Positions 10,007-20,570 are shown, numbered from the stretch's first letter. The stretch is 64,000 nucleotides of DNA from an uncultured beta proteobacterium (GCA_903828235.1 CAIKLM010000130.1:62001-126000); one strand, 5' to 3'. The notes: generated from the sequence alone by a model not told the origin. Program-made: numbers and translations.

Positions 10007-10026
10007 CCGCGCGCCCCGGCGGGACA

Positions 10027-10102
10027 GCCGGCTTAGCTCAGTTGGCAGAGCACCCGCCTTGTAAGCGGAAGGTCTTCGGTTCGATTCCGAAAGCCGGCAC
10101 CA
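10027..10102 (+). tRNA. tRNA-Thr (anticodon UGU)
   Basis: A 76-nt cloverleaf is visible. The acceptor stem GCCGGCT (10027-10033) pairs with AGCCGGC (10092-10098). The D arm contains AGCTCAGTTGGCAGAGC. The anticodon stem-loop reads CCGCC-TTGTAAG-CGG with TGT as anticodon, and the T arm contains GGTTCGATTCC. Discriminator A and an encoded CCA end at 10102. A TGT anticodon reads ACA and related Thr codons. The gene sits between sspB and the DciA-like gene. Confidence 0.97.
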
Positions 10103-10132
10103 CCCGCGAGGCCGCAGCCTGGATCGCGGGTG
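10101..10132 (+). terminator. Hairpin after tRNA-Thr
   Basis: CACCCGCGA (10101-10109) and TCGCGGGTG (10124-10132) form a perfect 9-bp inverted repeat starting inside the CCA end. There is no T-run. It may mark the tRNA 3' end for termination or processing. Confidence 0.4.
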
Positions 10133-10145
10133 CGGGGGCCGTGGT

Positions 10146-10481
10146 TCAGCGCAGTGGCGCCAGCTTCACGCGCACGGTGCGCGGCGGGTGGCCGGCGGCG
10201 GCCAGGGCCGCCTCGAACTGCGGCACGCATTGCCGCAGCTTCGCCCCCGCGCCGCCGTGCCTGACGAGCAGGACCCAGCTCGTCTCGTCCAGCGGACCGG
10301 CCTCGACCGCGTCCCTCAGCCCGGGGGGCAGCAGGGGTTGGATGCAGGCCAGCCGGGCCCGAGAATCCCGGACCCGCTGCAGCAGCGCCGCCAAGGGTTC
10401 GTGGCGCGACAGCGCCGCGCCCACGGCCTGCGTCGCCCAGGGTGGGGCGGGCGAACCCGGCAGGTTTGGCGAACGGCCCAT
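10146..10481 (-). CDS. DciA-like (DUF721) protein
   Basis: This 111-residue protein resembles the DUF721/DciA family. DciA helps load the replicative helicase DnaB in bacteria that lack DnaC/DnaI. Features in line with the family are a small size, a helical N-terminal half (LAALLQRVRDSRARLACIQP, LLPPGLRDAVEAG) and a KH-like second half (TSWVLLVRHGGAGAKLRQCVPQFEAAL ... TVRVKLAPL). The location next to an M23 peptidase and secA is also typical. The helicase-loading role is inferred from family and context. It is divergent from the M23 peptidase gene with only 15 nt between starts. Confidence 0.75.
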   Translation of the reverse strand: MGRSPNLPGSPAPPWATQAVGAALSRHEPLAALLQRVRDSRARLACIQPLLPPGLRDAVEAGPLDETSWVLLVRHGGAGAKLRQCVPQFEAALAAAGHPPRTVRVKLAPLR

Positions 10482-10487
10482 GGAGGA

Positions 10488-10493
10488 AGTCTA
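10488..10493 (-). promoter_or_regulatory. -10-like hexamer 6 nt before the dciA-like ATG
   Basis: On the minus strand TAGACT is followed by TCCTCC and then the ATG at 10481. TCCTCC is the complement of a ribosome-binding site, so no Shine-Dalgarno is present. The same bases on the plus strand (GGAGGA, 10482-10487) serve as the ribosome-binding site of the M23 gene. Confidence 0.3.
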
Positions 10494-10496
10494 GCG

Positions 10497-11552
10497 ATGC
10501 AGGTGCTCATCACCCACGGCAGCATCGCGCGGACGCGCGTGCTGCACCTGTCGCGCTGGCAGCTGGCACTGGCGGCCGTGGCCTTGGTGGCCCTGCTGCT
10601 GGCGGTGTCGGGCAGCGTCTACCACTTCGTGTTCCTGAAGGCGGCGCGCGAGGGCTGGCCGGTGGTGGCGCCGCTGGTGCGGCTGATCGTGCGCGACGAG
10701 ATCGCGCAGCGCGAGCGCTTCATGCGCGACAACCTCGACGCCATCGCGCAGCGCCTGGGCGAGATGCAGGCCAAGCTGGTGAAGCTGGAGTCCATGGGCG
10801 ACCGCGTCGCCGGCCTGGCCGGCCTGCGAAGCGACGAACTGCGCGCGACGCCCCCGGCCGCGCCCGGCGCGTCGGCCCCGGCCGCAAGGCCCACATCGGC
10901 CCGCGGCGGCCCCTTCGTGCCGGCGCAGCGGGCCAGCCTGGCCCAGCTGCAGCAGGGCGTCGAGCGCCTGGGCGAGGCCACCGACTGGCAGACCGACGTC
11001 TTCACCTGGTACGAGTCGCGCCTGCAGGAAAGCCGCCTGGCCGCGCTGCTGGTGCCCAGCCAGCAGCCGGTGGACGTGCCCGCGACCTCGGGCTTCGGGT
11101 TCCGCACCGATCCGTTCAACGGCCGGCCGGCCTTGCACGCGGGGCTGGACTTCCCGGCCGAGCCCGGCACGCCGATCGTGGCGGCCGCCGGTGGCCTGGT
11201 GGTGGCGCGCGAGTGGCACCCGGCCTACGGCAACCTGCTGGAGATCGACCACGGCAACGGCCTGCTCACCCGCTACGCCCACGCGCAGACGCTCGACGTG
11301 CCGCTGGGCGCCCTGGTGCGGCGTGGCCAGCGCATCGCCACCGTGGGCAACACCGGCCGTTCCACCGGGCCGCACCTGCACTTCGAGGTGCTGGTGGACG
11401 GCGTGCCGCAGGACCCGGCCCGCTTCCTGGCCGGCGGCAGTGGGGTGCCGGCCCTGCGCATGGCGCCGGCGCCGTTTGCCCAGCCGCCGCGGCCGCGGCC
11501 GACGACCGCCCGGACCACCGGGGCAACGGCCGCCGCAGGCCCTGGGCGCTGA
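10497..11552 (+). CDS. M23-family peptidoglycan metallopeptidase, membrane-anchored
   Basis: This is a 351-residue LytM-domain protein. Residues 21-47 form one transmembrane segment. A coiled-coil-prone region (about 60-105) and an Ala/Pro linker follow, then the M23 domain (about 195-312). Zinc ligands are complete: His214 and Asp218 (HAGLD) and His295 in HLH. It should therefore be an active endopeptidase on peptidoglycan cross-links. The ATG at 10497 has a good ribosome-binding site (GGAGGA, 10482-10487). A single-pass M23 peptidase just upstream of secA is a recurring arrangement in betaproteobacteria. The tail from about residue 320 is Pro/Ala/Arg-rich. Confidence 0.92.
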   Translation: MQVLITHGSIARTRVLHLSRWQLALAAVALVALLLAVSGSVYHFVFLKAAREGWPVVAPLVRLIVRDEIAQRERFMRDNLDAIAQRLGEMQAKLVKLESMGDRVAGLAGLRSDELRATPPAAPGASAPAARPTSARGGPFVPAQRASLAQLQQGVERLGEATDWQTDVFTWYESRLQESRLAALLVPSQQPVDVPATSGFGFRTDPFNGRPALHAGLDFPAEPGTPIVAAAGGLVVAREWHPAYGNLLEIDHGNGLLTRYAHAQTLDVPLGALVRRGQRIATVGNTGRSTGPHLHFEVLVDGVPQDPARFLAGGSGVPALRMAPAPFAQPPRPRPTTARTTGATAAAGPGR

Positions 11553-11563
11553 GCCCCCGGTGA

Positions 11564-11569
11564 TACGAT
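11564..11569 (+). promoter_or_regulatory. Candidate -10 element upstream of secA
   Basis: TACGAT stands out in the 150-nt gap between the M23 gene and secA, 133 nt before the secA ATG. No secM-like leader reading frame or arrest motif is evident in this gap. Confidence 0.3.
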
Positions 11570-11702
11570 CCCCGGGTTTTGCCGCCGGCGGCCGCATGCG
11601 GGCTTGCGGGCGGCGCGGGCGTCCTCACCTGAGCGTGCTCCGACGCCCTCCCAGCCCCCGGTGGCCCGCGCGCTGCGGCCCGCCGAAGAACCAGCGCCTC
11701 CC

Positions 11703-14453
<2,751 letters not shown>

Positions 14454-14458
14454 CGCCC

Positions 14459-15688
14459 ATGCCCGTCAAGCTGCAAGCCCCAGATCCCGCGACCTTGCAC
14501 CCAGTGCCCGGCGTGCGCATCGGCGTGGCGATGGCCGGCGTGCGCAAGCCGGGCCGGCGCGACCTGGTGGTCTTCGACCTTGCCGAGGGCAGCGCCGTGG
14601 CCGGGGTGTTCACCACCAACCGCTTCTGCGCCGCGCCGGTGCAGATCTGCCAGCAGCGTCTGGCCGAGGGCCGCGCCGTTCGGGCGCTGCTCGTCAACAC
14701 CGGCAACGCCAACGCCGGCACCGGTGCCGATGGCCTGGCGAGGGCGCGCCGCAGCTGTGAGGCGCTGGCCGGGCTGCTGGGCCTGGCGCCCGAGCAGGTG
14801 CTGCCGTTTTCCACCGGCGTGATCATGGAGACGCTGCCGGTGGAGCGCATCGAGGCCGGCCTGCCGGCGGCGCTGGCCGCGCGCCGCGACGACGGCTGGG
14901 CCGAGGCAGCGGCCGGCATCATGACCACCGACACGCTGCCGAAGGCGGCTTCGCGCCAGGTGGTGATCGACGGCCACACCGTCACCGTCACCGGCATCGC
15001 CAAGGGGGCCGGCATGATCCGGCCCAACATGGCCACGATGCTGGGCTTCGTGGCCACCGACGCGGCCATCGCGCCGGCAGCGCTGCGGCGGCTGGTGCGC
15101 GAGGCTTCCGACCTGAGCTTCAACCGCATCACCATCGACGGCGACACCAGCACCAACGACTCCTTCGTGCTGGTGGCCACGCAGCGCGCCGGCCACGGCC
15201 GCATCGACAGCCTCGACTCCGCCGCCGGCCGTGCGCTGCGCGAGGCCGTGGTGGCCGTGTCGCAGCAGCTGGCGCAGGCCATCGTGCGCGACGGCGAGGG
15301 CGCCACCAAGTTCATCACCGTGCAGGTGCAGGGCGGTCGCGACGAGGCCGAGTGCCGGCTGGCGGCCTACGCCATCGCGCACTCGCCGCTGGTGAAGACG
15401 GCGTTCTTCGCGTCCGACCCCAACCTCGGCCGCATCCTGGCCGCCGTGGGCTATGCCGGCATCGCCGACCTCGACCAGGGCCTGATCGACCTCTTCCTCG
15501 ACGACGTCCACGTGGTCGAGCGGGGCGGTCGCCGCCCCAGCTACCGCGAGGAGGACGGCCAGAGCGTGATGAAGCAGGACGAGATCACCATCCGCGTGAA
15601 CCTCCACCGCGGCGCGGCGCAGACCACCGTGTGGACCTGCGACCTGAGCCACGACTACGTGAGCATCAACGCCGACTACCGCAGCTGA
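14459..15688 (+). CDS. argJ: Glutamate N-acetyltransferase / amino-acid acetyltransferase ArgJ
   Basis: ArgJ recycles the acetyl group from N-acetylornithine to glutamate in arginine biosynthesis. Some members also acetylate glutamate from acetyl-CoA. It has 409 residues. The self-cleavage site is visible in [10 protein letters not shown], where Thr193 becomes the N-terminal nucleophile of the beta chain after cleavage between Ala192 and Thr193. Other family motifs are [22 protein letters not shown] and DGDTSTND. The alpha and beta halves are both complete. The gene starts 6 nt after secA and is followed by a strong hairpin at 15741-15774. Confidence 0.97.
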   Translation: MPVKLQAPDPATLHPVPGVRIGVAMAGVRKPGRRDLVVFDLAEGSAVAGVFTTNRFCAAPVQICQQRLAEGRAVRALLVNTGNANAGTGADGLARARRSCEALAGLLGLAPEQVLPFSTGVIMETLPVERIEAGLPAALAARRDDGWAEAAAGIMTTDTLPKAASRQVVIDGHTVTVTGIAKGAGMIRPNMATMLGFVATDAAIAPAALRRLVREASDLSFNRITIDGDTSTNDSFVLVATQRAGHGRIDSLDSAAGRALREAVVAVSQQLAQAIVRDGEGATKFITVQVQGGRDEAECRLAAYAIAHSPLVKTAFFASDPNLGRILAAVGYAGIADLDQGLIDLFLDDVHVVERGGRRPSYREEDGQSVMKQDEITIRVNLHRGAAQTTVWTCDLSHDYVSINADYRS

Positions 15689-15740
15689 GCAGCTGAGTGA
15701 CCGCCGAGCGCCTCAGCGGAGGCGGGCGGCCACAAAGGAA

Positions 15741-15774
15741 GCGGCCTCCGCAGCCCAGGGCGTGCGGAGGCCGC
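15741..15774. terminator. Bidirectional hairpin between argJ and the S8 protease gene
   Basis: GCGGCCTCCGCA (15741-15752) and TGCGGAGGCCGC (15763-15774) form a perfect 12-bp inverted repeat with a 10-nt loop, in the gap between convergent genes. There is no T-run on either side, so it may act with Rho or as an RNA-stabilising hairpin. Confidence 0.6.
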
Positions 15775-15783
15775 GCGGACGGC

Positions 15784-15802
15784 GGGGCCCCGATGGGGCC
15801 CC
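15784..15802. repeat. Tandem GGGGCCCC palindromes
   Basis: Two copies of the 8-bp palindrome GGGGCCCC (15784-15791 and 15795-15802) are separated by GAT. They can pair with each other as a second hairpin next to the 12-bp stem, and lie 10 nt before the protease stop codon. Confidence 0.5.
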
Positions 15803-15812
15803 GGGCGCTGCG

Positions 15813-18800
15813 TCAGTTCACGTTGACGATGCTCGCCTCGCGGCCGGGCATGCCGTCGCGCCACATCATCAACAGGCCGGTCTGCGAGGGCGAGCCGGGG
15901 CTGGCGGCACCCGTCACCGGCACCGTGCCACTGAACCCGACCGGAACGCCGACGCCCGATCCCACGGTGAAGCGCGGCGCGTTGAGCTGGTAGGTCATCG
16001 TGGCGATGCTGTCGCTGGTCAGGCCGGTGAAGTAGTTGTCGACGGCCAGCACGCGGAAGTTGAAGGGCTGCGTCGGGTCGATCACCGTCTGCGCCGAACC
16101 GGCGTAGGTCGGGCGCACCGGCACGGTCAGGATCCAGTTGGCCGTGTTGATGTCCGCGATGGTGAAGAAGTAGGCCGTCGTCGGGCACACGGCAGCTGAG
16201 GTGCAGCCGGTCAGCTTGGTCAGGAAGGCCAGGTTCTGATTGCTGGTGGCCCTGGAAGCCTGGAGCTGCCAGTCGTCGATGCCGTCCCGGTTGGTGTCGA
16301 TCAGCACCCGCACCGTGGCGCCCACGTTCGGCGTGCTCACCGCATCCCAGCGGGAGACCGCGAACTGTGCGCCCGAATTAGCTCCGCCGCCGACGTCGAC
16401 GCCACGCACGCCCACGGCGCGCAAGTCGGGCTTGAGGATCGAGTCACCGATGCCCGGCAACGTGGACTGCGGCAGCTGCGGGCTGGTCCCGGTGAGGCTG
16501 AAGATGTCGGCGTTGGCCGTGGTGGCGCCTCCGACGTTGCTCAGCGCGAGGTTGCCACTGCCGCTGGACAGCGTGACGCTGGCGGAGGCGGTACCGTTGT
16601 GCGAGCGGCGCGGGATCACGTGCCACGGCATCAGCACGCGTTCGGAGCCGGCGGTCAGCGTCAGGTAGCCGTCCACCTCCACGGCGGCCAGCAACGCCCC
16701 GTTGTTGGCATTCTGACCGCCGTTGACGCCCGTGCCTTCCCACACCGGCAGCAGCGTCGGGTTGATCGTCATCTGAACCGTGAACGCGGCCGTCGAGTTG
16801 GCGCCGACCGTGATGCTGGGCGGCACGCTGATCGTGACGGCGCCGTTGTTGTCGGCGGAGTAGCGGTAGCTGCTGGCGATGGCGTAGGTCTTGGCCATGG
16901 TGCCGTAGTTGCGCACCACGACGCGCTTGCGCAGCACGCGTGTGCCCGTGGTGGCCTGGTAGCCGAAGGCCAGCGAATTCGCGCCGGGGTTGGTGCTTTC
17001 CCACATCGCCGAGCCCAGGTCGACGGCGCGGTCGATGCGCAGTTCGCCGGCGCCGATGCGCGTGATGGGCGCCAGCACCCCAGGCAGCAGCGTCGGGTTG
17101 GTGAGGATGTTGTTGTCGGCCGAGCCCATCAGCCGAGCCTTCACCTCATGCGGCGCCAGCGCTGGTGCAGCCTGCAGCAGCTGCGCCACGCCGCCGGCCA
17201 CGACCGGGGCAGCGCCGGAGGTGCCGCCGAACACCCGCGTGCCGGTGCCGGATCCCGCCACCGCGCTCACCGAGGCTCCGGGCGCGCCGATGTCGGGCTT
17301 GATCGCGCCGTAGCCCGGGTTGGGGCCGCGCGAGGACGTCGCGACCATGCTGCCGTTGAGACTGATGCGACCGCTGTAGCTGATGGTGCCCGTCACCGTG
17401 CCGCCGGCGACGGCCGAGCGCAGCGCGTTGCCGGCGGCCTGCGTGACGGTGATCGTCGAGTTGTAGACCGTGCCGCCACCGCCGAAGCTGAAGGACGGCG
17501 GCTCGTTGGCCGCGACGTTGTCGTCGATGACGACGGCCAGGGCCCCGGCGTTGGTGGCGTTGGCCGTCTTGATGCTCACTGAGCAGCCGTTGCGACGGAT
17601 GACCGCGATCGTGCCGGAGAAGAAGCCTGCCGAGTAGGCCGAGCAGCCAGCACCGCCCGTGGGCGTGGTGACGGTGGTGTTCGGGTCTACCTTCAGCGGC
17701 GCGGTGATGTCCGCGGTGATCGGGTTCGACCAGGTCTGGTACGCGGTGTTGGTGTTCGTGCCGCCGGGGCTGGTCACGAGCGGGAACCCGAACTGCCCGG
17801 GCACCTGGGTCTGGGCCACCGCGATGGCTTCCGGCGTCGACGAGGGCGAGCCGTTGATGAAGGGGTTGTCGCCGCCGTTGCCCGCCGAGGCCACGACCAC
17901 GGTGCCGAAGCCCGCCACGACCTGCGACGCCAGCACGCTGGCGTTCTCGCGCTGGCCGTAGTTGGCGCCCAGCGACATGTTCACCACGTGGACCGCGTCG
18001 GAGAGGTCGCCGTCCCCGTTCGGGTCGAGCGAGTACTCCAGACCCTGGACGATGGCCAGGCCCGAGCAACTGGTGGCGACGGCCGAGCACACCTTGACCG
18101 CCAGCAGTTGTGCGCCCGGTGCCATGCCCTTCCAGGTGCCGTCGGCGCTGAGGCCGGCGGCAATGTCGGCCACGTTGGTGCCGTGGCCCTGGCAATCGAT
18201 GGGATTGGGATCGGGCTCGAGCACCGCCGAGCTGTTGGGCCAGCGCTCGCCGACGAAGTCGAAGCCGCCCACGACCTTGCTGGTCCAGGTGGGCATCGAG
18301 GTGTTGGCCGCGGTGGGGCCGCACGAGGTGGCCGGCCCGCCGTAGGCCGCCGCGTAGGCGGCCGCGGTACCTTCGCCACCGAGGTTTCGGTGCGTGAAGT
18401 CGATGCCCGAGTCGAGGATCGCGATGCGGACGCCGCTGCCGTCGATCGACGGGCTCCGCCCCTGCAGGGCCGTGGCGCCGACGTAGGCGGTGACGTTCGG
18501 CAGGTCGAGCTTGAAGTCCTCCACGACCATGACGCTCTGCACGTCGGCCACCCGCGACAGCGCGCCGACCTGGCTGGCATCGATCGACATGAGCACGCCG
18601 TTGCTGGCATGGGTGAGCTGCGCGACGACCTCGCCGCCGAGTGCCCGGGCGGCACTGATCACCTGCGCCTGGCGTGCCTTCAATTGGGCCACGTAGCTGC
18701 GCTGCTGTTCAGCCGTCCACGGCACGCTGCGCGGTGCGGCGCCCGGGGCGCGGGCGGCGGTCAGGGCGGCAGCCAGGGGCCTCTCGCTCATGAATGCCAT

Positions 18801-18968
18801 GACGTTGACGCGCTGCGTGGGGGCCACGGGCTTCACGGCCTCGGTGGCGCCGGCCGGTGCCGGCTTGACCACCGCCGACTTGGACACCCTGATCTGGGCC
18901 TGGGTCGTGCTGCCGAACGACGCAAGAATCACGACGGCTGTGGCGATGCGTGTCATCTTGATCTGCAT
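15813..18968 (-). CDS. Secreted S8 (subtilisin-family) serine protease with PA insert
   Basis: This is a 1051-residue exported protease. It has a Sec signal peptide (MQIKMTRIATAVVILASFGS...TQAQ) and an I9-type propeptide (about 85-155). The S8 domain has catalytic Asp186 (ILDSGID), His262 (GHGTNVADIAAG), oxyanion Asn364 (SAGNGGD) and Ser584 (GGTSGAAPVVAG). A PA (protease-associated) domain is inserted at about 425-515. The last 350 or so residues are Thr/Ser/Asn-rich beta-sandwich-like sequence with no recognised anchor. The ATG at 18968 is supported by AGGAG at 18979-18975, 6 nt upstream; the frame is open further upstream but without a signal peptide. It lies downstream of and parallel to the PEP-CTERM gene, with 92 nt between, so they may be co-expressed. 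Substrate is unknown. Confidence 0.93.
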   Translation of the reverse strand: MQIKMTRIATAVVILASFGSTTQAQIRVSKSAVVKPAPAGATEAVKPVAPTQRVNVMAFMSERPLAAALTAARAPGAAPRSVPWTAEQQRSYVAQLKARQAQVISAARALGGEVVAQLTHASNGVLMSIDASQVGALSRVADVQSVMVVEDFKLDLPNVTAYVGATALQGRSPSIDGSGVRIAILDSGIDFTHRNLGGEGTAAAYAAAYGGPATSCGPTAANTSMPTWTSKVVGGFDFVGERWPNSSAVLEPDPNPIDCQGHGTNVADIAAGLSADGTWKGMAPGAQLLAVKVCSAVATSCSGLAIVQGLEYSLDPNGDGDLSDAVHVVNMSLGANYGQRENASVLASQVVAGFGTVVVASAGNGGDNPFINGSPSSTPEAIAVAQTQVPGQFGFPLVTSPGGTNTNTAYQTWSNPITADITAPLKVDPNTTVTTPTGGAGCSAYSAGFFSGTIAVIRRNGCSVSIKTANATNAGALAVVIDDNVAANEPPSFSFGGGGTVYNSTITVTQAAGNALRSAVAGGTVTGTISYSGRISLNGSMVATSSRGPNPGYGAIKPDIGAPGASVSAVAGSGTGTRVFGGTSGAAPVVAGGVAQLLQAAPALAPHEVKARLMGSADNNILTNPTLLPGVLAPITRIGAGELRIDRAVDLGSAMWESTNPGANSLAFGYQATTGTRVLRKRVVVRNYGTMAKTYAIASSYRYSADNNGAVTISVPPSITVGANSTAAFTVQMTINPTLLPVWEGTGVNGGQNANNGALLAAVEVDGYLTLTAGSERVLMPWHVIPRRSHNGTASASVTLSSGSGNLALSNVGGATTANADIFSLTGTSPQLPQSTLPGIGDSILKPDLRAVGVRGVDVGGGANSGAQFAVSRWDAVSTPNVGATVRVLIDTNRDGIDDWQLQASRATSNQNLAFLTKLTGCTSAAVCPTTAYFFTIADINTANWILTVPVRPTYAGSAQTVIDPTQPFNFRVLAVDNYFTGLTSDSIATMTYQLNAPRFTVGSGVGVPVGFSGTVPVTGAASPGSPSQTGLLMMWRDGMPGREASIVNVN

Positions 18969-19060
18969 GGGGATCTCCTCGAGGCGAAAGACTCGTTGTT
19001 CTTGAGCGGCTGTGCCAGGGTGCGGGGTCGTTTCCCGGGGCTCGCGAAGACGCCGCCGGG

Positions 19061-19726
19061 TCAGCCCACGCTGCGCCGGGTGCGCGCCGACACGCCGGCC
19101 ATCAGGCCCAGTGCGGCCAGGGCCAGCCCGAGTGCGCCCGGCGCCGGCACGTACCCGTTGATCACGTAGTCGGTGCGATCGAACAGCGACACACCGCTGA
19201 AATCGTTCCAGCCCGACAGCGCGCCGGTGCCGGCGATCGCGCCGCCGCCGTTGCCCAGGGTGTCGAAGATCGAGTTGCTCAGATCGTCGAAGGGATCCAG
19301 GCCGAACATCGAGACGCCGATGAAGTAGTTGCCCACGTCCAGGAAGGCGTCGAGCGCCGACCAGGTGTCGACCGGCGCCGTCGACCGGTCGTTGTTCCAC
19401 GTCAGGCCGTTGCCTGCGGCGTCAAACAGGAACAGCTGCGTGTCGACCACGTCGCTGCCGGCGGTGTCGAAGAAGTAGCGGCCGGCGGTGGTGATGCTGA
19501 ACCCGAAGAGGTCGACCACGTTGGGCGTGAATCCACCGGTGCCGTCGACGAAGCGGCCGCGGATCTGCAGTTCGCCAAATCCGCCGGAGGCGGCGACCTC
19601 GGCCGAGGTCGTCAGGCTGCCGCTGTCGACTTCGACGTAGACCACGGGGGCGGCGTAGGCCGCCGAACTCGCCAGGGCTGCAGCGAGCGCGATGCTCGCG
19701 ATCTTGGAGATCGGGTTGGTCTTCAT
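19061..19726 (-). CDS. PEP-CTERM sorting-signal protein
   Basis: This is a 221-residue exported protein with a signal peptide (MKTNPISKIASIALAAALASSAAYA). The mature part is beta-rich, acidic and aromatic (ending FDDLSN, GWNDFSG, DYVINGY). Its C-terminus is a PEP-CTERM tripartite signal: VPAP at 193-196, a hydrophobic stretch (GALGLALAALGLMAGV) and a basic tail (ARTRRSVG). The motif is the VPAP variant rather than VPEP. Exosortases recognise and cleave such signals, and the matching enzyme (XrtB) is about 17 kb away. The region resembling FSITTAGRYFFDTAGSDVVDTQLFLFD looks like a pre-peptidase/DVUA0089-type beta domain. No enzymatic motif is seen. Its upstream region holds a possible sigma-54 promoter (19807-19822). 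Confidence 0.85.
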   Translation of the reverse strand: MKTNPISKIASIALAAALASSAAYAAPVVYVEVDSGSLTTSAEVAASGGFGELQIRGRFVDGTGGFTPNVVDLFGFSITTAGRYFFDTAGSDVVDTQLFLFDAAGNGLTWNNDRSTAPVDTWSALDAFLDVGNYFIGVSMFGLDPFDDLSNSIFDTLGNGGGAIAGTGALSGWNDFSGVSLFDRTDYVINGYVPAPGALGLALAALGLMAGVSARTRRSVG

Positions 19727-19806
19727 GGGGTTCTCGGCTCCGGACAGGGAGGTGAAATGCGAGGGTTCAGTCGGCTAGCACGCGAATGGCGGTTTGTCAT
19801 CCGTGA

Positions 19807-19822
19807 TGCACCCGAGGTGCCG
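19807..19822 (-). promoter_or_regulatory. Candidate sigma-54 (-24/-12) promoter of the PEP-CTERM gene
   Basis: Read on the minus strand the site is CGGCACCTCGGGTGCA. GG and GC are exactly 10 nt apart, with GGCAC at -24 and TGCA at -12, against the consensus TGGCACG-N4-TTGCW (9 of 12 defined positions). It predicts a start near 19796 and a leader of about 70 nt. PEP-CTERM genes in other betaproteobacteria are known to be RpoN-dependent through the PrsK/PrsR system. The site is also a small inverted repeat (GCACC-TCG-GGTGC), so a chance match is possible. Confidence 0.45.
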
Positions 19823-19907
19823 GGCCGTTGATGCAAAACGATCACGGCGCCTGGGCGGTGCCTGGCCCCATGCAGTTCACGTGCCTCGGCTCCCCTTCAA
19901 TCGAGGG

Positions 19908-19921
19908 GTTTCCGAGGAAAC
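19908..19921. repeat. Inverted repeat, possible activator site
   Basis: GTTTCC-GA-GGAAAC is a perfect 6-bp inverted repeat with a 2-nt centre. It lies about 87 nt upstream of the candidate -24 element, a normal distance for an enhancer-binding protein site. No protein can be assigned from sequence alone. Confidence 0.35.
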
Positions 19922-20062
19922 GGTGGCAGCGCGCTTCCAGCAGGCGAAGCAACCGGCTGCCGTGGCGGCGTGGATCGGGTCGGGTTGTCAGATTCCGCGA
20001 CATCGGGTCGACCCTAGGATGTTCGGGAATTCCCTGAGAGCCCGACGCAACAGCGCCGGCTG

Positions 20063-20503
20063 TCAACGGGTCGACGGTGCGCCGGGTGTGGCGTCGCGAA
20101 GCACGCAGCGGCCAGGTCGACTGGTCGAGGCACCCCGGCACGCAGCCCCAGGATCCGGGTGCCACTGGCAGGTGGACATGGTCCCGGGTGGGTCGGGCGG
20201 CAGGGCCGCAAGGGCCCGGTTCAATGCCGCGGGGTCGGTCTGCGCCGGAGCGAAGGCGATCCAGCCCCGAGGGCCGCCACAGGCCTGATCGGGCAGGGGC
20301 AGGGTGGCGCAGTCGACGTCCGTTCGGCAGGCCGCGGCCCCGACCAGGCGGTCGATGAGTTGCCAGGCAGCGCCTGGCGCCCCACGCGACGGCGGCAGGC
20401 CGCCGGGCACCTGGGGACTCGCGAAAGCCCCCAGGCAGGCTGTCAGGGACGAGGTCGCAGCCAGCCCCGCAAGAAGTCTGCGCCAACGCCTGTGGTGCTC
20501 CAT
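20063..20503 (-). CDS. Putative small lipoprotein, function unknown
   Basis: This 146-residue protein has a basic start (MEHHRRWRRLL), a hydrophobic stretch and a lipobox-like LTAC with Cys23. The mature part is Cys-rich with ordered motifs: CRTDVDCATLPLPDQACGGP, STCQWHPDPGAACRG and GRCVLRD. This Cys pattern suggests disulfide-bonded periplasmic or outer-membrane placement. The D-x-D-C ... CGG-P-W-A ... C ... G-x-C-x-L layout recurs in hypothetical secreted proteins of Burkholderiales, but no function is known to me. The start at 20503 is an ATG without an obvious Shine-Dalgarno. It is divergent from the MFS gene. Confidence 0.65.
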   Translation of the reverse strand: MEHHRRWRRLLAGLAATSSLTACLGAFASPQVPGGLPPSRGAPGAAWQLIDRLVGAAACRTDVDCATLPLPDQACGGPRGWIAFAPAQTDPAALNRALAALPPDPPGTMSTCQWHPDPGAACRGASTSRPGRCVLRDATPGAPSTR

Positions 20504-20564
20504 TCGGGCATGGTCGCACCGCGGCCGCAGCCATGCAATCGGTGGGTGCGTCTGGGTGCGATCC

Positions 20565-20570
20565 TAGAAT
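20565..20570 (+). promoter_or_regulatory. Candidate -10 element of the MFS gene
   Basis: TAGAAT lies 27 nt before the proposed TTG start of the MFS transporter. Its first three bases are also the in-frame stop that limits the N-terminus. No -35 element is evident. Confidence 0.35.

Larger units (their letters stand above)
19727..20062. other. 336-nt non-coding region upstream of the PEP-CTERM gene
   Basis: No convincing gene is seen. The segment contains the candidate sigma-54 promoter at 19807-19822 and two adjacent inverted repeats: CCCCT/AGGGG (19892-19896 and 19904-19908) and GTTTCC-GA-GGAAAC (19908-19921). These lie about 70-100 nt upstream of that promoter. Its length and elements suggest a regulated promoter region. 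Confidence 0.6.

Noticed and set aside
11553-11702. A secM-like leader peptide upstream of secA
   Set aside because: No short frame with a signal peptide and a recognisable arrest motif is seen in the 150-nt gap.
19001-19017. Possible sigma-54 site before the S8 protease (TGGCACA on the minus strand)
   Set aside because: The -24 element is perfect but the bases at -12 read CTCAA instead of TTGCA, so the essential GC is missing.
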